Part shown: positions 6,642 to 15,290 of the stretch, piece by piece
Numbering within the stretch: the stretch's first letter is position 1
Layout of the letters: every line of letters starts with the position of its first letter
NCBI GenBank assembly: GCA_007695115.1
Contig: REEK01000066.1
Location: forward strand, 1-33,521
Reading direction: 5' to 3'
DNA length: 33,521 bases
Origin: Sphaerobacteraceae bacterium
GTDB taxonomy: Bacteria > Chloroflexota > Chloroflexia > Thermomicrobiales > Thermomicrobiaceae
Translations under genes and position numbers: made by a program
Notes under the pieces: generated by a model
The model's database searches: none
What the model was told of the DNA's origin: nothing
Seen by the model: the letters and a program-made list of their open reading frames with translations, nothing else

Positions 6642-7501
6642 GATCGATATCCTCGCTGAGAACGTCAAGCCAGAGCCTCTGGCGATGGCTGAAACCTTAT
6701 GCCTCTAGCATCCTGATTGTCGCGGGAGCGACCATACTCGGCGTGAGCCTGGCGATCAGTGCCAAATTCATCGAACCTGGCGATCGCGTCGTGGTCGGCA
6801 ATACTGCCGGTACGCTCACCGTTCTGATCGAGAGCAATCAGCAGCGCTTGATGATCGGCGCTGGCCCCTCGAGATCCCACGCAGCCGATCTGATCGGCCG
6901 GTCCACCCGTCCATGGGATCGAACCGTCGATCTCCTGATTCTTCCGGGATGGGATGATCACCACGTCGCGGGAGCAATCGGCCTCATCGAACGCCGCTCA
7001 ATCGACAGCATCGCCGTCCTTGGAGTTCCGGGAAATGAGCCAGTCTGGACACTTCTGGAACGAGCCTCCTCCGACTTCGACGTTCCGCTGAGGTATGTCG
7101 ATCATCCCTCGTCGCTGGATCTCGACTCTGGCACTTCGTTGTTGATGTCGGAACTGGACGGCGATCGGGATGGGGCGTGGGTTCGATTCGACTATCAGGG
7201 CATGGCGGTAGACATTATCGATAGCGCCGAAACCGCTCGGGCGCGGCCTGATCCTCGAGCTGCCGATCCGCTAGATGACCATGTCGTGATCTCAACCCGG
7301 AGAGTCGCGTTGCCGGATGCCAGCAGTCCATCAGTTGGGATCGTGGCCCAGCCTCATTGGCACTTCGAATTCACCGAACTCGATGCACAGTTTCTGGCTC
7401 CAATCGATCGCAATGATCGACTGACGATCGCGATCGACACTGAACGGTTCCGAATTCACCAGGATGAACTGGAACCTGGAATGCGATCGGCAGACCCCTA
7501 G
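6620..7501 (+). CDS. Membrane-anchored, degenerate ComEC-like metallo-beta-lactamase-fold protein
   Basis: The 293-residue protein has a short cytoplasmic N-terminus, one membrane helix at about residues 29-48 (SILIVAGATILGVSLAIS) and an outside domain. The domain resembles the C-terminal beta-lactamase-fold part of ComEC/Rec2: WDRTVDLLILPGWDDHHVAG aligns with the family pattern D-L-hydrophobic-T-H-P-D-A-D-H-I-G-G. The first metal His is Gly and the second Asp is His, so a normal two-metal site is unlikely. It may be a binding protein rather than an enzyme. It follows the kinase gene by 15 bases and probably shares its mRNA; a role in envelope biology is inferred from that position. The last four bases overlap the convergent CvpA-like gene. 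Confidence 0.65.
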   Translation: MPELPWDRSISSLRTSSQSLWRWLKPYASSILIVAGATILGVSLAISAKFIEPGDRVVVGNTAGTLTVLIESNQQRLMIGAGPSRSHAADLIGRSTRPWDRTVDLLILPGWDDHHVAGAIGLIERRSIDSIAVLGVPGNEPVWTLLERASSDFDVPLRYVDHPSSLDLDSGTSLLMSELDGDRDGAWVRFDYQGMAVDIIDSAETARARPDPRAADPLDDHVVISTRRVALPDASSPSVGIVAQPHWHFEFTELDAQFLAPIDRNDRLTIAIDTERFRIHQDELEPGMRSADP

Positions 7502-8823
7502 ATGGGCCCACCGCATTTCGGGCAGTAGCCCTCAGCGCCACTGACATTCGCCTGACAGTGCGGGCACTGTGGGATCGGGAACTCATCCGTTCCCGTTCGC
7601 ACCACGCGCTCGACTGGTGGTCGATAGCCGAAGACACCCGGTGGTTCGCTGCTCTGCGGCGACTGGGTTGGAGGTTGAACCGACTGCGTTCCGAAAACCG
7701 GACCCTCTGCCACTGGCTCAGGCTCAGGTTCAGGTTTAGGTTCAGGTTCAGGCCGAGGAGGCTCTGGTGGAGGCTGCGGTCCGAACTGAGGCCGGTGCGG
7801 CTGCGTCTCATCGACACTCGCCGGTTCAGCAGTTCGGCTCGATTCCTCGGGCCGAGGCGCTGCCGGAGGAGCTTCGCGGGGTTTCGCAGGCGATGGTGCT
7901 GGAGTTTGCTGTTGTTGCTGCTCAGAACTATCTGAATCCGGAGACGGAGTCTGCAGAGGTGGCGGAGTCACCGGGGCCGGGGCGGGTTGCGGAGATTGCT
8001 GCTGCTGTTGCGGATAGTGCACCCGCGGCTGTGGTGGTGCTGATGGCTGCGCCGGCTGCGTCTCTGCCCCATGGAGAGATGAGTCCTCACGCCCGACACT
8101 CTGGATCGGGCGAGTCTCTTCCGCTGGCGCTGGACGAGAAGCCGCCGCTCGTGGATCCGAAGGCTGCTTTCTCGCAAACGGCGACCGCTTCTGATCGATC
8201 TGCATCGTGCGCTGCGCATACGGCTCCGGATAGGCATCTTCTTCATATAGTTCGTACTCTTCATCTTCCTCATCGAAGAACTCTTCATCCTCGACATCTG
8301 GACCGAACAGGGCTAGCACCAGTGATATGGGCACAAAGATCGCCGCGGCGACAAGCAGAATCCAGCCCGTTCCATCGGACAGGAATGGAGCGATCACCGC
8401 GCTATCGAGAAACCCGGCCTCATCCGAAGAAAGGAGATAGACGCGAATATCGCGCAACGCAAAACTCAGCAGCAAGGCTCCATTGGCACCAGCAATCAGT
8501 GCTCCGAGCGTGCGCGCCATCCAGCCCGCAGGCGGAATCGGCAGTGCAGCCCCAGAACTGTAACCAAGCAGAAACGTAGCACTGATAAGACTGAGCATGG
8601 CAATCATGAACGCGCCGCCAGACTCATGCAGGCGAGTCACCGCTGCCAGCTCGACGCCCCAGGTCTCGCCCCAGAATCGTCCCAGTGCCGCACCGAACAG
8701 AATGCCCAGGGTGACAAAGGCTTCCCGGTAGGCACCTCTCCAGAACCCAATCGGCACGAACAGCGCGATCAGGATGACTAGCAGAACATCCAGCAGAATA
8801 TAAACATCCACGATACGGGCCAC
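7498..8823 (-). CDS. CvpA-like multi-pass membrane protein with Pro-rich tail and C-terminal zinc ribbon
   Basis: The 441-residue protein starts with about 180 residues of hydrophobic helices resembling the CvpA family (LLDVLLVILIALFVPIGFWRG then a second helix). Then come an Asp/Glu-rich patch (FDEEDEEYELYEED), about 200 residues of low-complexity Pro/Gln/Glu sequence, and a C-terminal zinc ribbon with CPHC (420/423) and CPKC (434/437). CvpA proteins relate to envelope or colicin V secretion in E. coli, but biochemistry is poorly known. The long disordered linker would place the zinc ribbon well away from the membrane. The start is GTG with a weak GAGAAA signal, so the exact start is less sure. 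The 3' end overlaps the convergent ComEC-like gene by four bases. Confidence 0.7.
   Translation of the reverse strand: MARIVDVYILLDVLLVILIALFVPIGFWRGAYREAFVTLGILFGAALGRFWGETWGVELAAVTRLHESGGAFMIAMLSLISATFLLGYSSGAALPIPPAGWMARTLGALIAGANGALLLSFALRDIRVYLLSSDEAGFLDSAVIAPFLSDGTGWILLVAAAIFVPISLVLALFGPDVEDEEFFDEEDEEYELYEEDAYPEPYAQRTMQIDQKRSPFARKQPSDPRAAASRPAPAEETRPIQSVGREDSSLHGAETQPAQPSAPPQPRVHYPQQQQQSPQPAPAPVTPPPLQTPSPDSDSSEQQQQQTPAPSPAKPREAPPAAPRPEESSRTAEPASVDETQPHRPQFGPQPPPEPPRPEPEPKPEPEPEPVAEGPVFGTQSVQPPTQSPQSSEPPGVFGYRPPVERVVRTGTDEFPIPQCPHCQANVSGAEGYCPKCGGPI
7715..7756. repeat. Hexanucleotide tandem repeat coding Pro-Glu/Pro-Lys dipeptides
   Basis: About seven imperfect copies of GGTTCA/GGCTCA run head to tail. 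On the minus strand they encode the Pro-Glu and Pro-Lys dipeptides of the CvpA-like protein. The run can change length by slippage without shifting frame. Confidence 0.8.
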
Positions 8824-8972
8824 TTTCTCAGGCGATTCAGTCTGGCGTTCTTGTTAGCTACGGGGTTGAACGTACAGCCAAGATTCGACTGAGATTCTAG
8901 CATGCTGATACCGGTTCTGGCGGAATGAGCGGCACAATGCCTGTGTTATGATTGGCCAGATGAGTGGGCTGA

Positions 8973-8995
8973 CGCAACGACACTGTACTGTTGCG
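8973..8995. repeat. Inverted repeat upstream of the PHP-AlbA_2 gene
   Basis: CGCAAC (8973-8978) and GTTGCG (8990-8995) flank 11 bases in the 224-base gap between divergent genes. It could be an operator or a leader hairpin. A TATGAT -10-like sequence occurs at 8947-8952, but I find no -35 at the right distance. Nothing else stands out in the gap. Confidence 0.3.
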
Positions 8996-9047
8996 CAACT
9001 CTTGGACGGAAATTGACAATTCAGAAAGGGGGTAAGTCGTACCACCC

Positions 9048-10865
9048 TTGGTTAGAAGTAAACGTTCTCGCAAGCGTTCAAGTCAATCACAGGAGCACCA
9101 GCGGGAAGAACTCGTCTGGCGTAAGGTTGACCTTCACCTGCACACGCCCGCATCGGCTGATTATCAGCAACCGGAAACGACGTTCCTCGATATTCTTCGA
9201 CGCGCCGAAGAGCGCGAGCTGGATATCATTGCTTTCACGGATCACAACTCGGTTGCTGGGTACGCTCGCATGTGGCGGATCATCGAGGATCTCGAGCTTC
9301 TCGAGCACCTCGAGCGTATCAACGACAGCGAAGCGCATGAACTGGCCGAGTATCGCAGGCTGCTGAACAAGATCCTGGTTCTGCCGGGGTTCGAGTTCAC
9401 GGCAACCTTCGGATTCCACATTCTGGGGCTTTTCCCCCCGGAAACATCGATTCGAAAGCTGGAATACGTACTCCTGGCATTGAATGTCCCCGAAGACAAG
9501 CTGGACATCGGCTCGAGTGAGGTTGGTGCAACCACTGACGTCCTGCGATGCTATGAGGTCCTGCGAGAAAACGGGGCAATTGTCATCGGAGCCCACGTCA
9601 ATTCCACCCACGGTATTGCTATGCAAGGCTTCCCATTCGGCAAGCAAACCAAGATGGATTACACCCAGGATCCCAACCTCCATGCACTGGAGGCCACAGA
9701 CCTGGAAAACCCTGGACGGCGCACAACATTGCGCTTCTTCAGCGGAACCAAAGCCGAGTACCCACGACGAATGCACTGCATTCAGGGTTCGGACGCCCAT
9801 CGGTTGACAAAAGATCCCGACCGGGAGACCAATCTCGGCGTCGGCGATCGCCCAACGGAGATGGCTCTCGCACAGCCCTCCTTCGAAGCAATTCGTGAGC
9901 TCCTCGAGAGCTCCAGCTTCGACCACATCCGGCCAGCACGGCCAGCAACCATTGGCGCCGAATTCATCCGGGAAGCACGCAAGCAGGGTGATACCGTCAG
10001 TCAGTCGTTCCATGAGCGTCTGGCAACGCGACGAACCAAATCGAACTCGGTTCTCAAAGACATCACCGCACTGGCCAACACCGATGGCGGAACGCTGTTT
10101 ATCGGCCTCAAGGCGGCCGAGGATGCGCCAATCGCCGGTGTTTCCAAACCGGATAACACCCTCGAACGACTCGCAGAGGACGTGCAGAATTACATTTCGC
10201 CGTCCCTGGATATCAGTGCAGATTCGTTCGAGATCGATGGTAAGTCAGTGATCGTGATGTCGATTCCGGAAGGCTCCGAGAAGCCATACACCCTTGGCAG
10301 CGGCGAGATTTATGTTCGCCGAGGCGACAAGACTTCGATCGCCAGTCGGGATGACATCGTCGAGATGGTGCTCTCGTCAACAATGGACACCGATGATTCT
10401 TCGTCATCGCAATCGCAGAAGTCCAGCTCATCTGCTGGATCTTCCGCTGCGAACACGCAAGGATCCAACGGCCGGAAACCGGATATTCCAAAAGATAATG
10501 TCCCCCGGCCCGGCACAGGTGTTGAGCTCATCGAAACCGACAAGCGAGACGGTGAGACGTTTTACACCGTCTACGACCTGCGTAATGAAAAAGTCGTGCC
10601 AAACGTGACCCGCTCATCGTCACGTAGCCTCTGGCGCTATGCCATTACTCAAGAAGAGGACACCACCTTCAATCCGAAGAAAGTCGAGTGGAACGGCAAA
10701 TTCGGAGTGATTGGTCGACGTAAGCAAGGGAATGTTCACCGGTTCGATCTGGTCTATTCGGAGAATGACAAACACCATATCTTTTATGGTGTTACGCTCA
10801 AAGGACTCAGTAAAGACTGGAATCAGGTGATTCAAAACTCTTCCTTCGCTCCTGGCGACTCCTAG
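9048..10865 (+). CDS. PHP-domain phosphoesterase fused to an AlbA_2 (Schlafen-type) domain
   Basis: The 605-residue protein opens with a basic stretch ([12 protein letters not shown]). A PHP metallophosphoesterase domain (about 26-295) follows: DLHLH (28-32), FTDH (63-66), Glu116, His183 and SDAH (248-251) give the expected metal ligands. Residues 315-443 resemble AlbA_2/Slfn: [19 protein letters not shown] and [16 protein letters not shown] Ser-rich linker (444-485) and an unrecognised C-terminal domain (490-600) follow. PHP domains hydrolyse phosphoesters; AlbA_2 domains are linked to nucleic acid binding or NTP use, so a nucleic-acid role is inferred. The start is TTG because a stop codon lies in frame just upstream; AAGGGGG is rather far (about 15 bases). 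A terminator follows, so it stands alone. Confidence 0.82.
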   Translation: MVRSKRSRKRSSQSQEHQREELVWRKVDLHLHTPASADYQQPETTFLDILRRAEERELDIIAFTDHNSVAGYARMWRIIEDLELLEHLERINDSEAHELAEYRRLLNKILVLPGFEFTATFGFHILGLFPPETSIRKLEYVLLALNVPEDKLDIGSSEVGATTDVLRCYEVLRENGAIVIGAHVNSTHGIAMQGFPFGKQTKMDYTQDPNLHALEATDLENPGRRTTLRFFSGTKAEYPRRMHCIQGSDAHRLTKDPDRETNLGVGDRPTEMALAQPSFEAIRELLESSSFDHIRPARPATIGAEFIREARKQGDTVSQSFHERLATRRTKSNSVLKDITALANTDGGTLFIGLKAAEDAPIAGVSKPDNTLERLAEDVQNYISPSLDISADSFEIDGKSVIVMSIPEGSEKPYTLGSGEIYVRRGDKTSIASRDDIVEMVLSSTMDTDDSSSSQSQKSSSSAGSSAANTQGSNGRKPDIPKDNVPRPGTGVELIETDKRDGETFYTVYDLRNEKVVPNVTRSSSRSLWRYAITQEEDTTFNPKKVEWNGKFGVIGRRKQGNVHRFDLVYSENDKHHIFYGVTLKGLSKDWNQVIQNSSFAPGDS

Positions 10866-10898
10866 TCGCACCTGAACGCAATTGCGAGAGAATACCCG

Positions 10899-10926
10899 AC
10901 AGGGCCGGCTATTTGGTCGGCCCTGT
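10899..10926 (+). terminator. Rho-independent terminator after the PHP-AlbA_2 gene
   Basis: ACAGGGCCG (10899-10907) pairs with CGGCCCTGT (10918-10926) across a 10-nt loop, followed by TGTTTGTC. It starts 34 bases after the stop codon. Confidence 0.75.
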
Positions 10927-10969
10927 TGTTTGTCTGACGAACAACCGGAATAAGCAGAGGAGGCAGCCG

Positions 10970-11479
10970 ATGCACGAAACAGCGGATGATATCAGGAGCC
11001 TGCAGATGTTGATTGATGAATCGGTCGAGCTGGCCGGTCCATTTCTCAGGCACTCGTTCGACATGCCAGCGTTATCCCTGTCCGCCGGCCAGATCATCCG
11101 GCGGCTAGAAGGATCAGTAACCCTGGCACTCGGCACGGTGACCAGCGACGGCCGGCCCCGTGTTGCTCCGGTTATTGCCCTGTTCTACCGGGGTCAGTTC
11201 TTCATCCCGACCGTTCGCACCGCACTCAGAACGCGGCACGTTCAGAACAACGCTGAAGTCAGCCTGTCGCTCTACGAGGGCAACGACTTCGCGATCATCG
11301 TCCATGGACAGGCGGTCGTGATCGACTCCGAGCACCAGGTCTTCGATAGTCTCGTCAACCTTCAGATCGAAGTCGGGGCAGGTGACGTCCGCACCTGGGG
11401 TGATGCAGTCTTCATTAAGGTGGACGCCGAGCGACTCTATTCTTTCGCCCGCTTTCCGGATCAGTTTCCGGCATCCTGA
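10970..11479 (+). CDS. Pyridoxamine 5'-phosphate oxidase-like (split-barrel flavin/F420-binding) protein
   Basis: The 169-residue product has a helical N-terminus of about 40 residues and then the split beta-barrel: GSVTLALGTVTSDGRPRVAPVIALFYRGQFFIPT, whose key parts are the TSDGRPRVAP turn and the following strand, then RHVQNNAEVSLSLYEGNDF. Family members bind FMN, F420 or haem and act as oxidases, reductases or scavengers; the ligand cannot be chosen from sequence. The frame extends to 10913, but the ATG at 10970 follows a strong GAGGAGG and the upstream part overlaps the terminator hairpin. It is monocistronic on this strand and overlaps the convergent hydrolase gene by 19 bases. Confidence 0.8.
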   Translation: MHETADDIRSLQMLIDESVELAGPFLRHSFDMPALSLSAGQIIRRLEGSVTLALGTVTSDGRPRVAPVIALFYRGQFFIPTVRTALRTRHVQNNAEVSLSLYEGNDFAIIVHGQAVVIDSEHQVFDSLVNLQIEVGAGDVRTWGDAVFIKVDAERLYSFARFPDQFPAS

Positions 11480-12036
11480 CTGATCGCCGCGATCACATCG
11501 GACGAGGTCACCACCGTGGCGAACTCACCATGAATACTCGTCAACGCTACCTGATGAATGACATCGCCAGAGATCAACTCGCCGTCGGGTGAGACACGGT
11601 CGTAGGCACCGGTTGCGTCCGAAACCACGTAGGTATCGAATCCGAGGTCACCGGCAATCCGCGCGGTCGTTTCCACGCAATGGTTAGTAACGAATCCCAT
11701 AATGACGACAGTGTCCACTCCCTCAGCCCGCAATCGAGCCTCGAGATCGGTGCCAACAAAGGCGCAGTTCGCCTGCTTTTCGATGAGGATCTCACCGTCC
11801 AGAGGACGCGCGAACGGCTGGATCTCATTGCCCGGGTTAGATGAGTGGAAGACCGAATCCGGTCGGATCGAGTTGTGCTTGACGTGAATCAGGGGCCGAC
11901 CAGCGTTGCGCCACGTTGATAGCACATGCTCGAGTCGTGATTCAGCGTCCGGATTGTTACGTGGTCCACGTGAGCGGTCTACCATTCCCTGCTGAACGTC
12001 GATGATCAACAGGGTGGTGGTGTCTGGAAGTTTCAC
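11461..12036 (-). CDS. Isochorismatase-family cysteine hydrolase
   Basis: The 191-residue product has the isochorismatase-like fold with its triad visible: Asp in LLIIDVQQGM, Lys in IEKQANCAF and Cys in GFVTNHCVETTAR. The cis-peptide region GFVTNH is typical. Relatives include nicotinamidases, N-carbamoylsarcosine amidases and other amidohydrolases; no feature here picks one. The frame is open to 12126, but GTG at 12036 has AAAGGAG eight bases before it and gives the standard length. It lies 43 bases after fixC on the same strand and may be transcribed with the electron-transfer genes, though a functional link is not evident. Confidence 0.85.
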   Translation of the reverse strand: MKLPDTTTLLIIDVQQGMVDRSRGPRNNPDAESRLEHVLSTWRNAGRPLIHVKHNSIRPDSVFHSSNPGNEIQPFARPLDGEILIEKQANCAFVGTDLEARLRAEGVDTVVIMGFVTNHCVETTARIAGDLGFDTYVVSDATGAYDRVSPDGELISGDVIHQVALTSIHGEFATVVTSSDVIAAISQDAGN

Positions 12037-12079
12037 TGGTCGGCTCCTTTGACGATAAGTGAAACGCGTCTGTCTGTGT

Positions 12080-13381
12080 CTAGCCGAAAAAGGCGCGCAA
12101 TCCGTTGATCGCATCATCCAGTGCACGCCGTGGCGGCATCTGGCTGAGGATCATGTTCATCATCTTCTTCTGCTTGTCCTTCTTCGGAACACTATCGACG
12201 GTCAGGTATTCCCGAGCGACGTTGGTCAGCAACTCGGGAACCTCATTGAACAGATGCGGCCGCTGGTGCGCAAAGTCGGTCAGGTTCCGGATCTTGTGCA
12301 GATCCTTGAGTACAAAACTGTCCGAGAGCAACTCGCGGTATCTGCTCAACTGAGCCGCTGAGAAGTCGCCGGCTTCCTTGGCTTCAATGATCGTCTGGGC
12401 TGCCAGTTTGCCGGAAATCATCGCAAAGTTGGAACCCTCACGATTGAGCGGATTGACCAGCCCGGCCGCATCACCAACCAGCAACGCGCCATCAGCATAG
12501 AGCGTTGGCAGCGTTTTCCAGCCGCCTTCGGGAATCAGATGCGCCGTGTACTCGATCGTCTCTCCACCCTCGATCAGTGGAGCAATTGACGGATGAGCTT
12601 TGAAGTCGTTGAGAATGTCGTTGGTGTTCAGGCCGCTGTCGATCAGATCCTGCAGCATCGCTCCGGTCCCGATGGAGATCGTCTCATCGTTGGTATAGAT
12701 GAACCCGTAGCCGAGGAGCCCGGCCGTGGACTGGCCGAAGATCTCCATCGCTACCCCGACCCCATCACGAACGTTGAAGCGCTCGTTGATCTGCTCCCGG
12801 CTGAGTCGGATTAGTTCTTTCGAAATCAGCGCCTGATCCTTCGGTGACCAGCCATCGTGCAGCCCTGCCTTCTGCGCCAGGAGCGAATTGGCGCCATCAG
12901 CAATTACCACGACATCGGCGTGGAGGTCACCCTCGTCACCGCCTGTGTTCACTCCGTCGATCCGGCCGTCCCGCCAGATAAGGTCGCCCACAACCATCTG
13001 CGGGATCACGAAAGCGCCTTCTTCCTCCGCTTTCCCCGCAAACCACTGATCCCAGTCCCCTCGCATCACCGTGTAGGCGTTGTGCGGTTCCTGCGCGAAC
13101 TGCTCGGTACGAAACACGCCGCCGATGGAGTCAGTCTCCGTCAGCATCATGAATCGTTGTTCGATCATCGCACGTTCCAGGGGTGCTTCGTTCCAGAACT
13201 CGGGAATGAGTTGCTCAGTCGGCTGGCGGTAAATGATCCCGCCCATGACATTCTTCGATCCGGGATAGGCGCCGCGCTCGATCACGACAACCTCCAGACC
13301 CGCACGGGCCAACTCAAGTGCCGCCGCCGCGCCAGCAGGTCCTGCCCCGACCACAATTACGTCTACGCGCTCATCCTGCAT
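12080..13381 (-). CDS. fixC: FixC-like electron-transfer flavoprotein:quinone oxidoreductase
   Basis: The 433-residue flavoprotein has the N-terminal FAD motif VIVVGAGPAGAAAALELARAG, the substrate-side motif PGSKNVMGG typical of FixC/ETF-QO, and the C-terminal FAD loop GDAAGLVNPLNREG. FixC passes electrons from the EtfAB/FixAB flavoprotein to the quinone pool, usually together with the 4Fe-4S protein FixX. The protein ends at RAFFG without a ferredoxin domain, and no fixX-sized frame is found beside it. ATG at 13381 (AGGGG upstream) is preferred over TTG at 13414. It is 52 bases after etfA. An alternative name would be a geranylgeranyl-reductase-family protein, but context favours FixC. Confidence 0.88.
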   Translation of the reverse strand: MQDERVDVIVVGAGPAGAAAALELARAGLEVVVIERGAYPGSKNVMGGIIYRQPTEQLIPEFWNEAPLERAMIEQRFMMLTETDSIGGVFRTEQFAQEPHNAYTVMRGDWDQWFAGKAEEEGAFVIPQMVVGDLIWRDGRIDGVNTGGDEGDLHADVVVIADGANSLLAQKAGLHDGWSPKDQALISKELIRLSREQINERFNVRDGVGVAMEIFGQSTAGLLGYGFIYTNDETISIGTGAMLQDLIDSGLNTNDILNDFKAHPSIAPLIEGGETIEYTAHLIPEGGWKTLPTLYADGALLVGDAAGLVNPLNREGSNFAMISGKLAAQTIIEAKEAGDFSAAQLSRYRELLSDSFVLKDLHKIRNLTDFAHQRPHLFNEVPELLTNVAREYLTVDSVPKKDKQKKMMNMILSQMPPRRALDDAINGLRAFFG

Positions 13382-13433
13382 CTCATCCCCTGTCAGTAGT
13401 CCAACCGGCCCCAACTAGCTCCAGATCCGGATG

Positions 13434-14429
13434 CTAGCCGTTCTTTCGGGCGCGAATCTGCTCGGTGAGCTTGGGAACGATCTCCTCGAGGTCGCCAACC
13501 AGCCCGAAGTCCGCCATCTTGAAGATCGGCGCTGCCGGGTCTCGGTTGATCGCCACAATCGTGTCCGACCCAACCATGCCCACCGTATGCTGCACCGCTC
13601 CGGACACACCAACGCCAACGTACAGCTTCGGAGCGATTTTCTGACCGGTCTGTCCCACTTGTTCGTAGTGAGGACGCCAGCCAAGGTCGGTGACGGCGCG
13701 AGTTGCACCAGCAGCACCACCCATCGCCTCGGCCAGATCCTGAACGAGCTTGTAGTTCTCCTCGGAACCGAGTCCACGGCCACCGATAATCACCACATCA
13801 GCCGACGTCAAATCAGCAGCCTGGCCAGCTGAGGATTCCAGGCCGGTGATCGACACCCGGATATCACCCTCGTTGATCGTCACCTCCAGCGGTTCCGGCG
13901 TCACGTCTCGAGCGCTATCGGCCACGGGTGCCTTGAACGCACCGGTGTGCAGCGTGGCGACGACAGTTCGATCGAGTGCCGCACGGACCTTCGTCATCAT
14001 CTTGTTGCCATAGACCGGCCGGGAAGCCACCAGCTCTTCGCCTTCGATATTTAGCGTCGAGCAGTCCGGCAAATGAGCCAGCTCATGCTTGCCGGCAATG
14101 AATCCGGCAATATCCCGCCCAGCGGTGGTTCCTGCAAGCAGCAGAACGCCCGGACTGGTCTTCTCGATCGCCGCATCCAGCGCCGCCGCGTAGCCGTCAA
14201 CCGTAATCAGCGAAAGTTCCGGTGCGTCGGCTATCAGCACCCGGTCAGCACCTGACTGACCGACGGTCCCGGCAGCATCTGTCACTCCGCTGCCGATTAC
14301 CAGGGCGATCAATTCCCGTCCGGACTGTTCCGCCAGCGCGGCGCCCGCGGTGAGCGCTTCATATGATGTCCCACGAACGGTTCCCTCGTGAGATTCAAGT
14401 GCAATCAGAATTGGTGTCGCTTCAGCCAA
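13434..14429 (-). CDS. etfA: Electron transfer flavoprotein, alpha subunit (EtfA/FixB)
   Basis: The 331-residue protein has the N-terminal alpha/beta domain and the C-terminal FAD-binding domain, with VVIIGGRGLGSEENY, then GQTGQKIAPKLYVGVGVSGAVQH and INRDPAAPIFKMADFGLVGD. Together with EtfB it carries electrons from acyl-CoA dehydrogenase to FixC. The start is TTG at 14429 with GAGAGGA before it; no ATG or GTG fits better. The gene is 32 bases after etfB. Whether this pair is of the simple or the bifurcating kind cannot be decided by reading; the fixABC gene order is compatible with bifurcation but a FixX partner is missing. Confidence 0.95.
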   Translation of the reverse strand: MAEATPILIALESHEGTVRGTSYEALTAGAALAEQSGRELIALVIGSGVTDAAGTVGQSGADRVLIADAPELSLITVDGYAAALDAAIEKTSPGVLLLAGTTAGRDIAGFIAGKHELAHLPDCSTLNIEGEELVASRPVYGNKMMTKVRAALDRTVVATLHTGAFKAPVADSARDVTPEPLEVTINEGDIRVSITGLESSAGQAADLTSADVVIIGGRGLGSEENYKLVQDLAEAMGGAAGATRAVTDLGWRPHYEQVGQTGQKIAPKLYVGVGVSGAVQHTVGMVGSDTIVAINRDPAAPIFKMADFGLVGDLEEIVPKLTEQIRARKNG

Positions 14430-14461
14430 TGGATGGTCCTCTCTGGCTCGATCACGCCGGC

Positions 14462-15229
14462 CTAAATCAGTTTCTTCTCTGCGAGGAAGTTCACCAGTTG
14501 CTCGACAGCCTGGTCCGTGTCTTCCTCTTCCACGATGATCCCCTGAGCTTCCTGTTCTTCGATGAAGAGGTCACCCCAGGAGACGACCGAATCGCCACTT
14601 CCACCGTCGATCCCGAGATCGGCTCCCGTCTTGACGTCCGTCGTCTTCTTCCGGGATGCCATGATCCCTTTAAGCGATGGGGAGCGTGGATCCGGCAGTC
14701 CACTAAGGGCGCAGAGAATCACCGGAGGCGTGACCTCCAGCGACTGATGTCCGTCTTCGATCTCACGCTTCAACTGAAGCGCTCCACCGGTGTACTGGAG
14801 ATCAATGAGGTTGCTGACGACAGGAAGGTTCATCATCGCCGCCAGGCGTGGTCCGATATCTCCGGTGGCAGTGTCGCTTGCCTCCTGACCAACGAACAGC
14901 AGGTCAAACCCTTCTTGCTCAAGAAACGTCTTGAGGATTCGAGAGGTAACCAGACTGTCACCACCGATCAACGATGGATCATCGAGCACCACCGCCCGAT
15001 CTGCGCCCATTGCCAGACACCGGTTGACCGGATCGCGTCCGCTGCCCATTGATGCCACGACAATCTCGACATCGTTGCCGGCCTCGCGAAGGGCAACCGC
15101 CGCTTCCATCCCGTACAGGTCGTACTCATTGGCGACCGTTGGGGTGCCAGGTTGAAGCTGACCCGTTCGCGTGTCGAGCCTGATCGCGTTCGGATCAGGG
15201 ACTTCCTTCACCAGTACAACGATTTTCAC
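14462..15229 (-). CDS. etfB: Electron transfer flavoprotein, beta subunit (EtfB/FixA)
   Basis: The 255-residue protein starts MKIVVLVKEVPDP and contains NEYDLYGMEAAVALREAG, the nucleotide-binding stretch MGADRAVVLDD and LLFVGQEASDTATGDIGP, all typical of EtfB/FixA. It dimerises with EtfA and binds AMP or a second FAD. The start is GTG at 15229 with GGAGG six bases away. It heads a tight etfB-etfA-fixC set and lies about 60 bases downstream of the enoyl-CoA hydratase gene, so all four are probably one transcript with the acyl-CoA dehydrogenase gene further upstream. Confidence 0.95.
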   Translation of the reverse strand: MKIVVLVKEVPDPNAIRLDTRTGQLQPGTPTVANEYDLYGMEAAVALREAGNDVEIVVASMGSGRDPVNRCLAMGADRAVVLDDPSLIGGDSLVTSRILKTFLEQEGFDLLFVGQEASDTATGDIGPRLAAMMNLPVVSNLIDLQYTGGALQLKREIEDGHQSLEVTPPVILCALSGLPDPRSPSLKGIMASRKKTTDVKTGADLGIDGGSGDSVVSWGDLFIEEQEAQGIIVEEEDTDQAVEQLVNFLAEKKLI

Positions 15230-15290
15230 GCGCTACCTCCGTGTTTATCGACAGTTCTCAACGTTCTTCATCGAGATCGTCCCGAATGAA

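Noticed and set aside
7767-8579. 270-residue open frame on the plus strand
   Set aside because: It is the complement of the low-complexity Pro/Gln region of the CvpA-like gene and shows no family signature.
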